From Baffinella frigidus (lineage: Eukaryota > Cryptophyceae > Cryptomonadales > Baffinellaceae), in NCBI GenBank assembly GCA_026770585.1, contig MU647550.1, forward strand, positions 73,103 through 94,818: a stretch of 21,716 nt of DNA, given 5' to 3'. Positions 1 to 8,596 of this stretch are shown here, piece by piece. Made by a program: the position numbers and the translations under genes. The notes below the pieces were generated by a model. That model did not search any database. It was not told the DNA's origin and was given only the letters and a program-made list of their open reading frames with translations. Position 1 is the first letter of the stretch. The number at the start of each line of letters is the position of its first letter.

Positions 1-82
1 AGAGAGAGAGAGAGAGAGAGGGAGGGAGGGAGGGAGAGAGGGAGGGAGAGAGAGAGAGATGTGTGTGTGAGAGAGAGAGAGG
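1..82. repeat. GA-rich microsatellite with short GT run
   Basis: Nearly pure (GA)n and (GGGA)n DNA with a short GT run near 60-70. It extends to the window edge, so its full length is unknown. Reading frames across it are low-complexity artefacts. Confidence 0.95.
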
Positions 83-137
83 TCAGGCGCGGGCGGGAGA
101 GAGTCTGTGCTAATCTAGGACGGTCTGAGGACGTCGG

Positions 138-230
138 TACAGGGGTACCTCGCTCATAAGAAACTGCCCCCCCCCCCAGGACCACCGTAGGGCCCTAGGC
201 ATAGCCCTACTGCAGGGTCCTAGGGGGGCT
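138..230. mobile_element. Foldback family 1, truncated copy
   Basis: The left end matches the family terminus TACAGGGGTACCTCGCTCAT, followed by the family's poly-C stretch and CCTAGG core. The right arm stops at about 230 instead of running back to the mirror terminus, so this is a 3'-truncated copy. Confidence 0.75.
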
Positions 231-469
231 CTGGATGTGCGGGCAACCCCACGGTGGGCTTCCAGAGTTTCGTTGGGCCTGGATTCCAGGGGGGTACGTG
301 ACCAAATTGCACCAGAAAATCTCTCAAGTTAATGGCATCAAGGCAAGTTGACTTTTGATGAAAGGTTCGTAGTCCACCGTGTGGGGGGGGGGGGTGCCTG
401 GGCGTCGAAGAGTATTTTTTGAGCCTGGGTCAAAACCCGGTCGCGGTCGGGCGAGAGGAAGAGGGGCGC

Positions 470-1003
470 GTTCGAGAGCACTTCCTCCAGAAATGCTTGG
501 CTTTCTTCATCCTGCCAGCCATCGACACTCCGCACGTAAGAAATCGCCCCCCCCTAGGGCCCTACAGTAGGCCTCTGCCTAGGGCCCTATGCTGGAGCAC
601 TGCCTCCAGGAATGTTTGGCTTTCTTCGTCCTGCCAGAGATCCAGACCTCGCCCGCACGTTCATTCTGGGAACGTTTGGCCCTCCTCAACTTGCAAGAAA
701 GGAACGCTTCGTTCTATCCGTCCCGCCAAAAACAAAGCACCCACACCGCCACGCAGGGCTGGAGGGGGGGGTATTCAAAAGTCATTTTTTCAGGGGATAT
801 GGTTCTCAAAAGTCATCTTTAACTAGTAAAACGGCTTCAAGAACGAGCAAACGGCTTCAAGAACGAGCATGGAATACCCTATCCAAGGGCCTGGAGTGGT
901 GAGTCCAACCCTCCGCGTTTGGTTTTTCCGTTCACCAAGGAGGGGTGCGTTCGAGAGCACTACCTCCAGGAAAGCTTGGCTTTCTTCATCCTGCCAGGAA
1001 AAT
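470..1003. repeat. Three dispersed copies of a ~45 bp repeat
   Basis: Copies lie near 478-522, 594-638 and 957-1000. Each reads roughly GAGCACTNCCTCCAGGAA followed by TTGGCTTTCTTCATCCTGCC. On the minus strand they share a reading frame containing QDEESQAFLE. Between them are a family-1 fragment (about 536-597) and a perfect 20 bp tandem duplication (829-868, unit AAACGGCTTCAAGAACGAGC). The two minus-strand frames carrying the peptide share nothing outside the repeat, so I read this as a dispersed repeat rather than a gene. Confidence 0.7.
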
Positions 1004-1199
1004 GGTTGCTTCACTATACGTACCAAAATACGATATGCAATAAATGGACGCATGAATTGGACATGACGGTGGTAACTGAGAACCAGACCCACTCCGTGAT
1101 TCGAGGACCCCACCCCACCCACACGTTGAGTACTTCGTCCGCAGCGGGTCCAAGGAGGTGCACACTTTGCACACGTTCAATACTCCGTCTGCTAGGATT

Positions 1200-1382
1200 C
1201 CCACACGAGGCCAACCAGGCGAACAGAATAAAAGGGACTTTAAAAGTTTTGTACTGAAATGGTCACGTGTCGCGGCGCTGAGCGCCGCGACTTGTGTAAA
1301 GTCGCTGCTTTTCATCTCAAAATTACTACACACGTGTACAATCGACTTTTATTCTGTTCGCATAGGTAGCCTCGTGTGGTCC
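1200..1382. repeat. Foldback with GC-rich central hairpin
   Basis: The left arm (about 1200-1235) contains CACACGAGGCC then GGCGAACAGAATAAAAG. The right arm (about 1346-1380) is its reverse complement. Between them at 1270-1290 is a perfect hairpin with 10 bp arms (TCGCGGCGCT) and a one-base loop. It has the build of a small non-autonomous foldback element. No coding sequence is seen inside. Confidence 0.7.
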
Positions 1383-1486
1383 TCAGAGACCAATCGATCC
1401 GTGCATGGCTGCAATGCATGGCTAAGAAAGATGGGGGGATGCAAGGTGTCTCTGGAAGCTGAGATCCAGACCCCGCACACGTTCAT

Positions 1487-1609
1487 TACAGGGGCACCTC
1501 GCGCATAAGAAAACGCACCCCCCCTAGGACCCTACAGTAGGCCTCTGCCTAGAGCCCTATGCTGGTCCTAGGGAGGGCGGCGGTTTGTTGTGAGCGAGGT
1601 ACCCCTGTA
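1487..1609. mobile_element. Foldback family 1, complete copy (123 bp)
   Basis: It runs from TACAGGGGCACCTCGCGCAT to the mirror end ATGAGCGAGGTACCCCTGTA-like sequence, with poly-C/poly-G shoulders and a CCTAGG core. Both ends carry TA, which may be a duplicated TA target. A structure of this size with no coding capacity fits a MITE. Confidence 0.85.
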
Positions 1610-1675
1610 CTGCGTCTGCTAGCTGTTGGTCCAACCTCACACTGCATCCGCGCGCCTCCGTCGGTCCGTTTTGGT

Positions 1676-1806
1676 AGCAACATACATCTCTCTGTCAGTG
1701 AGTGCGAGAGAGTGTGTGTGCGAGAGAGAGATAGAGAGAGGGAGAGAGAGAGGGAGAGAGGGAGAGAGAGAGAGAGGGAGAGAGAGAGAGAGGGAGACGG
1801 CAGACC
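1676..1806. repeat. GA microsatellite with conserved flanks
   Basis: A GA/GGGA tract (about 1708-1796) sits between CATCTCTCTGTCAGTGAG on the left and GAGACGGCAG on the right. The same two flanks border the GA tract at 3485-3626, so the tract is part of a dispersed repeat rather than an independent slippage event. Confidence 0.8.
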
Positions 1807-1937
1807 TACTGGGCACAGACCTGCTGGAACTGCCCAGGAAGCGCTCACCTCCTTAGTAAGGCGATACCAAAGAGGTGAGCACGCGCGCGTGCGGATGCCG
1901 TGCGAGGTCCAAACTAGCAGACAGCTAGCAGACGGAG

Positions 1938-2013
1938 TACAGGGGTACCTCGCTCATAAGAAACCGCCGCCCCCCCTAGGACAACCGCCGCCCCCCCTAG
2001 GACCTCTCCTGCA
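1938..2013. mobile_element. Foldback family 1, truncated copy
   Basis: A clear left terminus (TACAGGGGTACCTCGCTCAT) and C-rich shoulder are present. The shoulder segment CCGCCGCCCCCCCTAGGAC is tandemly duplicated, and the right arm is missing. Confidence 0.75.
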
Positions 2014-2102
2014 GGAGAGGAGGTGGGCCAGGGATCCAGACCCACTCCGAGATTACTCCGTCTGCTACGCTGCTGGTCCAACCTCACACGCCATCCGCAC
2101 TA

Positions 2103-2273
2103 ATAGGGTAATGGACCAAAAATGAGGTAATTAGGCCTACGGCATTGCCTAGGACCTCCTGCTGTAGGCAAAAATCCTACGACTTTAAAGTCCTTTTTGG
2201 TCATAGGAGCCCTACGGCCTACGGTAGGCAATTCCGTAGGCCTAACTACCCAATTTTTAGTCCATTATCCTAT
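2103..2273. mobile_element. Foldback family 2, complete copy
   Basis: The termini are ATAGGGTAATGGACCAAAAA on the left and the mirrored TTTTTAGTCCATTATCCTAT on the right. Inside are paired AATTAGGCCTACGG / CCGTAGGCCTAACTA arms and a short AT-rich centre. No open reading frame of note, so it looks like a non-autonomous element. Confidence 0.8.
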
Positions 2274-2305
2274 GAGCACGCATCGGGGCAGACCTGCTGG
2301 GACTG

Positions 2306-2467
2306 AATTTATCTCAGAGAACCCCTTTTCAAAGTCCTTTTCCTAAAGTCAACTTCCCTACAAATCCGTCAACTTATGCGTAGAGTAACGAACAAGTTGA
2401 CGGATTTGTGGGGGAGTTGACTGAGGAAAACGACTTTTTAAAGGGGTTTTCTGAGATAAGAATGACC
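2306..2467. mobile_element. Foldback element in a locally identifiable target
   Basis: The arms start TTATCTCAGAGAACCCC and end GGGGTTTTCTGAGATAA, with an inner pair AAATCCGTCAACTT / AAGTTGACGGATTT. It interrupts a copy of a short sequence (GACCTGCTGGGACTG, then GCCCAGGAAGCGC) that occurs uninterrupted at 1818-1843, so the window contains both a filled and an empty site. Confidence 0.75.
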
Positions 2468-2484
2468 GCCCAGGAAGCGCAAGG

Positions 2485-2571
2485 CGATACCGGTTAAGCC
2501 TACGGCATTGACTACGGTAGGCCGCAGGGCCCCAATACGCAACTACCCGGTTTCCAGGCCGGTATCTTGTG
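2485..2571. mobile_element. Foldback family 2-like remnant
   Basis: Short arms GATACCGG / CCGGTATC enclose the family-2 core (AAGCCTACGGCATTG, ACGGTAGGCC). It is smaller than the complete copies and looks decayed. Confidence 0.55.
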
Positions 2572-2586
2572 AACGTGCTGTAGGGG

Positions 2587-2985
2587 AGGGTACCTGGGCG
2601 TCTCTCGAGAGGATGGCAGCGTGCGAGATCGCCTCCATGCGTGCGAGATCGCCTCCATGCGTGACGTTCCAGTGTCCGGGTGCTCGCTTGTTTCGTGGGA
2701 GGTAAAAGAACCCAAAGGACCTAAAGGGAGGGGATGGGTACCTGAGCGTCTCTCGAGAGGATGACAGCAGTTCCAGTGTCCGCCAATGGTGGGAGCTGAA
2801 AGAAGAAACGAGGGGATGGAGACCTGAGCCTCTCTCGAGAAGATGGCAGCTTGCGAGATTGTCTGAGGGTACCTGGGCATCTCGGCTCAGGATCGCAGCT
2901 TGCGAGATTGCCTGAGGGTACCTGGGCGTCTCTCGAGAGGATGGCAGCTTGCGAGACCGCCTCCATGCGTGACGCGTAGTCGTCT
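2587..2985. repeat. ~48 bp tandem-type repeat with CTCGAG palindromes
   Basis: About five units begin near 2590, 2738, 2820, 2870 and 2918. Each reads roughly GGTACCTGGGCGTCTCTCGA followed by GAGGATGGCAGC and TGCGAGAT. Some units are separated by unrelated spacers. Minus-strand frames across it read repeated ILSRDAQVPS-like peptides, a by-product of the repeat. Confidence 0.7.
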
Positions 2986-3001
2986 GGGTGTTCGGTTGTT
3001 T

Positions 3002-3194
3002 CGAAGGGCTGCAGCGATTGCCACGCCCGGTCCACTGCTCAATCAAGGACAGACTGACTTCAATAGGGTAACGTCCTGAAAATCGGTCAGTTAGGCCTAC
3101 GGCATTGCCTACAGTAGGCCGTAGGGCCCCTAGGACCTAATGTTTCGTAGGGCTGCAGCGATTTCCACGCCCGGTCCACTGCTCAATCACGCCA
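3002..3194. mobile_element. Half of a family 2 foldback between direct repeats
   Basis: A left half of family 2 (ATAGGGTAACGTCCTGAAAA, from 3063 to about 3140) lies between two near-identical 45 bp segments (about 3004-3047 and 3149-3191, both containing CCACGCCCGGTCCACTGC). The right half is absent. Excision or recombination between the flanking copies could explain this. Confidence 0.6.
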
Positions 3195-3420
3195 GTCACT
3201 GATCCAGTCGACCATCGGTTAGCCCGACAGTTGCCCCCTGGGTGGCATGCTGCCCAGGAAGGCACCACCCAAGCATGCGAGAGGCTCCAATGGCATAGCG
3301 CTTGTCTCTGAGGCGGGCCCGTTTTGTACGGCGCATAGACTTGTGTATCACTCAACGCAAGGCTCATGGGCCTCGTTGAGGACCTGTATCGAGAGTAATA
3401 ATTATAAAGCACTGCCCAGT
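3195..3420. other. Gene-free spacer
   Basis: I see no supported gene, conserved frame or structured repeat here. It contains a GCCCAGGAAGGC motif that recurs at 6831, but too short to interpret. Confidence 0.6.
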
Positions 3421-3545
3421 TACGTCAGTCAGTCGCCGTGCGCGCCCAGTCAGTCCGTCGGTCAGTGTTGGTACCAATATTCATCTCTCTGTCAGTGAGT
3501 GAGAGAGAGTGTGTGTGTGTGTGAGAGAGAGAGGGAGAGAGTGCG

Positions 3546-3576
<31 letters not shown>

Positions 3577-3712
3577 GAGAGGGAGAGAGCGCGAGAGGGA
3601 GAGAGAGAGAGGGAGACGGCAGTCACTTATCCTGTCAGTCGGGCAGTCCGTCAGTCACCGCGCGCGGGCCCAGTCAGTCAGTCAGTCGGTCAGGATAAGT
3701 AGTAATGAAGGT
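3421..3712. repeat. CAGT tetranucleotide DNA around a GA tract
   Basis: Degenerate (CAGT)n blocks at 3421-3465 and 3616-3692 flank a GA/GT tract (3491-3617) with the same borders as the one at 1676-1806. ACTTATCCTG near 3625 is mirrored by CAGGATAAGT near 3692, making a loose inverted repeat. Confidence 0.75.
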
Positions 3713-3946
3713 CTCTCTCAGTGAGTGAGTGTGTTTGTGTGAGTGAGTGAGTGAGTGAGTGTGTGGGTGTGGGTGTGTGGGTGGGTTGGTGGGTGAGTGG
3801 GTGGGTGGGTGAGAGAGAGGGAGAGAGGGCGAGAGAGAGAGAGAAAGGGAGAGAGGGAGGGAGAGAGAGAGAGACAGAGAGGGAGGGAGAGAGAGAGGGA
3901 GAGAGAGAGGGAGAGAGAGAGGGAGAGGGAGAGAGGGAGAGTGTGT

Positions 3947-4004
<58 letters not shown>

Positions 4005-4040
4005 GGGAGAGAGAGAGAGGGAGAGAGAGAGAGAGAGAGG
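3713..4040. repeat. Compound GAGT / GTGG / GAGA microsatellite
   Basis: (GAGT)n grades into (GTGG)n and then about 225 bp of GAGA/GGGA. All long frames across it (Ser-Leu, Arg-Glu repeats) are low complexity and not genes. Confidence 0.95.
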
Positions 4041-4149
4041 GCAAGTGAGGCGCACCACGAGTCACGCCTGCCGCGGCAAACCAACCACCAGCCCTCAGAG
4101 TGGGAGCAAATCCTCCTGGGCGAGGCCACCTTCACTCCAGGGAGCCTAA

Positions 4150-4266
4150 ATGGGGTATTTGGGCCTACGGGGTAGTTGGGCCTACGGTGAGTCCCCCTAG
4201 GCCCCTACGGCCTACCGTAGTCAATACCGTAGGCCTAACTACCCCACTTTCAGTCCGTCGTCCTAT
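4150..4266. mobile_element. Foldback family 2, right-half copy
   Basis: The right arm ends in ATACCGTAGGCCTAACTACC and then CAGTCCGTCGTCCTAT, as in complete family-2 copies. The left side has only tandem GGGCCTACGGGGTAGTT fragments, so the outer left terminus is missing. Confidence 0.65.
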
Positions 4267-4387
4267 GAAAGCTTCGCTCCAGGAAGCCTCGGGGTGACCG
4301 CCACGCCGTCCGATGCTCATATCCTAATATTGGCAGCCTCTCCTCACAGCGGGCTGCGAAGGGATTTTCGGGCACTCAGTGCCCGAG

Positions 4388-4389
4388 TT

Positions 4390-4422
<33 letters not shown>

Positions 4423-4427
4423 AGCAC
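4388..4427. repeat. CT then GC microsatellite
   Basis: (CT)n followed by (CG)n. Alternating CG is a classic Z-DNA-prone sequence. Confidence 0.8.
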
Positions 4428-4613
4428 AAGTGAAACAAACGTGTGTGCGGCAGATGCGAGAGGGGGGGGTGCAGGGACCTTGGATGCAGCCTCTGAGGGT
4501 AGGCTTGTACACGCGGTTGCTCCTGGGGCAGGGTTTGGAGTTAGGTGACTCCTGGCCGGTTCTAATCCCAGATGCGCTGGGTCTCCAGGGTTCGAAAGAG
4601 CGCCGCACAGTCC

Positions 4614-4827
4614 GATAGAGCCAATGTGGTAGGACTTGGCCAGGGCGAACTTCGAAGTTACGAAGATGCGAACTTCTAGATGGACCCGTTTGGACATGTA
4701 GTGTTTTAAATTCAAATTTTGCAGTGCAAATCATGGTGTTTACTAATAATTACGGTCCATCTAGAAGTTCGCAATCTTGCAACTTCGAAGTTCGATTTGG
4801 CCAAGTCCTACCACATTGGCTCTATCG
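4614..4827. mobile_element. Foldback element, ~214 bp
   Basis: Long arms: GATAGAGCCAATGTGGTAGG at the left is mirrored by CCTACCACATTGGCTCTATC at the right, continuing inward through TTCGAAGTT and GAACTTCTAGATGGACC. The centre is AT-rich and non-coding. The termini match neither family 1 nor family 2. Confidence 0.8.
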
Positions 4828-4926
4828 CCTTGCCAGACGTTTGGGTAGCAATCAGGGGTGTGTAACAGGGGTGGGAGTGCGGGTGTTAGACGAGGCCATG
4901 TGCGAGGCCACTCACTTCAAACCGTG

Positions 4927-5175
4927 TTTTTGCTATCCTGGGGTGGATTTTCTCCTATATTAAAGCTGTGTCGAAGCTAATGTGGCAAAATAAGAGAGAA
5001 ACCACCCTTAAGATAGCATAAAAGGCGGTTTAAATTGAGTGGTCTCGCACATTAACCTAGCTGGTTCTAATCCCAGATGCACTGGGTATCCAGAGTCCGG
5101 CGAACATCCGCGGTACGCTATATTAGCTTCGACGTAGCTTTAATATAGGAGGAAATCCACCCCAAAATAGCAAAA
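4927..5175. mobile_element. Foldback element, ~249 bp
   Basis: The left arm 4927-4981 (including CTCCTATATTAAAGCT) and right arm 5122-5175 (AGCTTTAATATAGGAG) are about 54 bp each. A second pair, GTGCGAGGCCACTCA at 4901 and TGAGTGGTCTCGCAC at 5037, crosses the left boundary, so two foldbacks may be nested or overlapping. Confidence 0.75.
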
Positions 5176-5294
5176 CCACTCGTGTAAGTAATTTCCCCTG
5201 GGTCTCCAGAGTCCGAAAGGGCACCGCACACTCCAGTTTCGTCTCGCAGGCTCACCACAACGCGCTACCCGAATCGAGTCCCCCGCATGACACT

Positions 5295-5400
5295 CCAGCT
5301 AAGACAAGCGTGTTTCGAAAGGCAACCCGTGTGCGGAGCCAGACCTGGTCAAGAGTGTCTTGAAAGGCGAAGCCAAGAGTGTTTTGAAAGGCAAACCGTG
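5295..5400. repeat. Short tandem-like repeat, three units
   Basis: Units of the form AAGNGTGTTTTGAAAGGC recur at about 5305, 5351 and 5374. No gene is supported here. Confidence 0.55.
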
Positions 5401-5407
5401 TCCACAC

Positions 5408-5702
5408 GGGGGGTCTGGTCTGGATTCATCCATCTCAAGGGTCTTAGGGCCGATGCTCTGGATCAGCGTGTGAACGTCGGCTTCGAGCGGTGTGGTAATT
5501 CTCACAGAAAAAGGGGCGTTTGGTCACGTATCTAGGAGAATTCCCCTAGATACGTGACCAATCCTGCCCGTGACTGGTACTCAATTTAACAACCACACAT
5601 TTAAAATACTCCCTTTCCCAGCCTCGAGTGGGTCGGACCTGGATTTATCCATCTCGAGAGTCTTCGGGCCGATGCCCTGGATCAGCGTGAACTTCGGCTT
5701 GC
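5408..5702. repeat. Direct repeat of ~75 bp flanking a palindrome
   Basis: Segments 5410-5483 and 5630-5697 are about 80 percent alike (both contain GGGCCGATGC, then CTGGATCAGCGTG). Between them lies the perfect palindrome at 5520-5561. The minus frame through the first copy is not conserved in the second. Confidence 0.65.
5520..5561. repeat. Perfect palindrome, 17 bp arms
   Basis: TTGGTCACGTATCTAGG, an 8-base loop (5537-5544), then the exact reverse complement. It can form a stable hairpin or cruciform. Confidence 0.9.
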
Positions 5703-5708
5703 CTGCAC

Positions 5709-5752
5709 TTGAGGGTTTGGGGCTTTAGGGTTTAGGGTTTGGGGTTTACCAG
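5709..5752. repeat. Degenerate TTTAGGG telomere-like repeat
   Basis: GGGTTT-type units (GGGTTTAGGGTTTGGGG). A C-strand counterpart, CCTGAACCCTAAACCCTCAG, lies at 5962-5981. The region between them (5790-5990) has two GC-rich blocks sharing GGGCAGGGGGG and GAGAAGCNTGCTG. No gene is seen. Confidence 0.8.
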
Positions 5753-6017
5753 CAAACCGCGAGGTTCTCCTGTGTGGCTGCGGGGCTGCGCGCAGGGCTA
5801 AGGCTGCGGGGCAGGGGGGAGGAGAAGCGTGCTGGTGTTGGGCGGGGGTGCGTGGTGAGAATGCGAAGAAAGGCAGGAGGCTGGGCCCATCGTTGTTGCA
5901 CGATAGGGCTACGGTTGCAGGGCAGGGGGGGGGAGAAGCTTGCTGCTGGTGGGCTCACCCCTGAACCCTAAACCCTCAGGAGAAGCGTGCTACGGCCGAG
6001 AAGGTTGCTACGCTTTC

Positions 6018-6182
6018 ATAGGCCAACGTCCTGAAACCCGGGTAGTTAAGCCTACGGTATTGCCTACGGTAGGCCGTAGGAGCCTAGGGGGGTCCTACGC
6101 AACATTAGGTCCTAGGAGACCTACGGCCCACCGTAGGCAATACCGTAGGCCTAACTACCCGGTTTTCAGGACGTTACCCTAT
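6018..6182. mobile_element. Foldback family 2, complete copy
   Basis: It runs from ATAGGCCAACGTCCTGAAAC to the mirror end GTTTTCAGGACGTTACCCTAT-like sequence. GGGTAGTTAAGCCTACGGTA is paired with TACCGTAGGCCTAACTACCC, and CCTAGG elements lie at the centre. About 165 bp, non-coding. Confidence 0.85.
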
Positions 6183-6309
6183 TAGCTTCTCAGCGTGATA
6201 TCACAGGGGGCAGCAGAAGCGTGCTGCCACCATATCATATGATGTATTTGCTAAGGGCGTATAAGCCTGCCGACATCGAAAAGAAGCAAGCAGCGGCAGA
6301 GAAGGGTGC

Positions 6310-6319
6310 TGCGGCAGGG

Positions 6320-6350
<31 letters not shown>

Positions 6351-6358
6351 GAGAGAGG

Positions 6359-6390
<32 letters not shown>

Positions 6391-6446
6391 TTGAGAGAGA
6401 TAGAGAGATGGAGAGAGAGCGAGAGAGAGAGAGAGAGAGAGAGATG
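6310..6446. repeat. GA microsatellite
   Basis: About 135 bp of GA/GGGA with occasional A-rich and T interruptions. The related AGAAGCGTGCTGC-type sequence occurs on its left side (6214, 6301). Confidence 0.95.
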
Positions 6447-6636
6447 GAGGGGGCGGGGGTGCCTTGTCCGGCAGAAGCGTCGACGTAGATCGGGGGAGGC
6501 TCGCCGGGGTCGAACGTGTGAAACTGCACACCACACATCAACCTCGTCAGACCTCGTCAGAACTCTTCAGACCTCCAAGGCACCACCAAAACATTAGGAG
6601 GATCTGCCCGGCTGGGGTCGAACGTGTGAAACTGCA

Positions 6637-6705
<69 letters not shown>

Positions 6706-6716
6706 CACACACACAC
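6637..6716. repeat. CA microsatellite
   Basis: About 40 CA units with two interruptions. A duplicated CGAACGTGTGAAACTGCA sits on each side of the intervening sequence (6512 and 6619), just before the tract. The following 6720-6880 shows no supported gene. Confidence 0.95.
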
Positions 6717-6882
6717 CTTTTCAGATTTTCTTTACAATTACCAGGACCCAAAACTTCCTTACCCATTTTCATTTCATGGAATTTCGTTGCCCGTTTTCAT
6801 TTAATTAAATGATGCTCCCGGATTCAAGTTGCCCAGGAAGGCGGTGCCACCACGAAGAGTGTAGGGCAGAGTGACCCACAGG

Positions 6883-6916
6883 AGAAATAGTAGAATTCTA
6901 GAATTCTACTATTTCT
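6883..6916. repeat. Perfect palindrome without spacer
   Basis: 34 bp, with arms AGAAATAGTAGAATTCT and its exact reverse complement and no loop. AT-rich, so cruciform extrusion is plausible. Confidence 0.9.
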
Positions 6917-7134
6917 TAAGTTCATAAGTGGACATTCTTCCCACAGAAAAATCGAAATTTCGGAAAGTTGTTACAAATTCTGTGTGAACTGGCTTGTTTT
7001 CCCAGGTCAGCCCTACACTCTTGCGTGGCAGGGAAGGCACCCAAGCATGCAAGAGGCTCTTCCTGGCCGGCGAGGTTCGCGTGGCGGGGGTCAACAAGTG
7101 CAAGGGCGAGAGGGGGCATGCCCCCCTTATAATG

Positions 7135-7230
7135 CAAAACAATTTAAAAGTCGCAGGAGCCCCCCTACCTACCGTAGGCAATCCGTAGGCTGTAAGTACC
7201 TCGCTGGCGTTAGCTTTTTGCATGATTAGG
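7135..7230. mobile_element. Foldback family 3, right-half copy
   Basis: The right terminus (TACCTCGCTGGCGTTAGC then TTTTTGCAT) matches the inverted left terminus of the complete element at 10187-10354. The left arm is lost. Confidence 0.6.
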
Positions 7231-7306
7231 GGAATACCTCGGGAAAGAGGTCTCTCATCGGTTTATCTGGAAATTACTTCAGTACCCGACCCGGTCATGA
7301 GAGGCT

Positions 7307-7511
7307 ATTGTCGATCTGGGCTTCGCGCGGAATCGAGGTCAGGTCAGGAAATCAGGAAATTTTCCAAAAAATGGACTTTTATGCTATCTTAGGCATGGTT
7401 TTTATCTCAAAATAGCATCTCCCACCCATAAGATGACACAAAAAGACAAAAAAATAAAAAATGTTGCTGACCTGACCTCGATTTTTTCCGCGCGGAGCCC
7501 AGATCGACAAT
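7307..7511. mobile_element. Foldback element, ~205 bp
   Basis: The left arm (ATTGTCGATCTGGGCTTCGC, then GGAATCGAGGTCAGGTCA) is mirrored by the right arm ending GGAGCCCAGATCGACAAT. The centre is AT-rich and non-coding. GGTCAACAAGTGCAAGGGCG occurs before it (7089) and just after it (7529). Confidence 0.8.
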
Positions 7512-7853
7512 ACGGGTTGCTGGTGGGGGGTCAACAAGTGCAAGGGCGAGAGGGGGGCATCACGGAGAGAAACTTTCTACCCCCAGCACGTGACCAACAT
7601 TCGTTAAAAAGGTAACCTACAAAGAGTTTTAGTGTCGTGTCCAGGAATTTGAGAAGTCCCTTGTGGCTTTGAAGTAGGGGGGGGGGGCATGCCATGCACG
7701 GAGAGAGGCGCGCGGGGCTCTCGCTTGAAAGCCAGTCCTGCGCGACCACACTCCACTCAGCCCCGAGAACTTCCACCAGCCCTCACGGAAGGACCAAACA
7801 GTCGATCTTCAGCCTTTTCCCGAAAGTTGATTTTGCACCAAGATTGGGACTTC
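7512..7853. other. Gene-free spacer
   Basis: It holds the second copy of the GGTCAACAAGTGCAAGGGCG repeat and a poly-G run (7678-7687). No coding frame here resembles a protein. Confidence 0.55.
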
Positions 7854-8596
7854 TCAAGTTGTAGCCAGGCGAATTCGCCTGGCTGTCAAGGTGGATTTGA
7901 GGTCTGAAAATCCACGATTTGGTCTTTCGTTGGTGGTGACAGGTGGGGGACAGGAGGCGGTGGGTCTGGCAAGCGCTCCGCGTGTCCGTCCAGGGGGGCG
8001 GATCATGGCTTGATAGACACTGCATCCCGGGCCTTCGATTCGGGCTGCAGTCAACGAAAAGGGGCACAGCCGTGCAGGGTCGCTTGCAATAATGCGTGCA
8101 GCTTTCTGAGGGGATGAGCGGAGGTGGGTGACCCCGTATCTGAGCCCCGTGCTGCACTCCTGGCAGGTGGGACAGCGGAAGGAGGCCCAGCGCTGCTGCT
8201 CCATCTTCGCCTGCAACTTCGCCATCTCATCTTCCATGCGTCGCGTTCCCTGGGTTTCAGGGTTGAGGGTTGAGGGTCCAGGGCATTATGCGTGGCGTGA
8301 GCCTGCATCGCAACGCTTCCCTCCGTCGAACGCCGACAGTGTTTTTTTCTGCATTCGTCACCGTGACCTAGCCCCTGCGTTTGACCCAGCGGGGCTAGGT
8401 TAGGCCCAGGGGCTCTAGGGTCAGGCCCGAGGACTGGGAATCAAGTTCTCAAGTTGAGCACACGGGGCTGCGTTGGTGGTCGTGCAGGACGCACCTCTTT
8501 CCCGCGGTATTCCTTGTACTCGATCGTGTGGATGATGCTCAGGAAAAAGCTGTGGCAGAAGGCGCAGACGAGGATCACGCCCGCGTCGTGCGTCAT
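7854..8596 (-). CDS. Cys-rich (putative zinc-binding) small protein, two exons
   Basis: Not a family I recognise. Exon 1 is 8596-8495 (ATG at 8596, 34 codons) and exon 2 is 8249-7854 (131 codons, TGA stop). Exon 1 ends GAG before a consensus donor GTGCGT. Exon 2 follows an acceptor AAACCCAG, and both boundaries are phase 0, giving about 165 residues. Residues 11-14 are CAFC and residues about 58-61 are CPTC followed by QEC, so a paired CxxC metal site split by a charged helical stretch (MEDEMAKLQAKMEQQRW) is plausible. A short hydrophobic run (SFFLSIIH) follows the first CxxC. The C-terminal ~45 residues are low in conservation signal and cross a 22 bp palindrome (7863-7884), so the true end may be an unseen splice. 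The gene is head-to-head with EME1. The intron's 3' end carries CCCTCAACCCTCAACCCTGA repeats in the sense direction. The frame and splice fit are seen; metal binding is inferred. Confidence 0.55.
7863..7884. repeat. Perfect 22 bp palindrome
   Basis: AGCCAGGCGAA and its exact reverse complement with no spacer, centred on an EcoRI-type GAATTC. It lies at the 3' end of the minus-strand Cys-rich gene model. Confidence 0.85.

Larger units (their letters stand above)
4549..5235. repeat. Three copies of a short repeat with tRNA B-box-like motif
   Basis: The segment GGTTCTAATCCCAGATGC plus GCTGGGT and CCAGAGTCCGAAAG-like sequence occurs at about 4557-4612, 5072-5110 and, without the first part, 5188-5230. 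GGTTCTAATCC is one base off the tRNA B-box consensus GGTTCRANNCC, which hints at a tRNA-derived SINE. No A box or tRNA cloverleaf was found, so this remains tentative. Confidence 0.4.

Noticed and set aside
2587-2985. CRISPR-like array (repeated ~48 bp units)
   Set aside because: Spacing is irregular, units diverge, some are adjacent without spacers, and the DNA is eukaryotic.
3674-4135. Long Ser-Leu and Arg-Glu repeat reading frames over GA/CT tracts (also at 1549-1856, 3499-3724, 6201-6541)
   Set aside because: Microsatellites with a two-base period leave all frames open; there is no sequence complexity or splice support.
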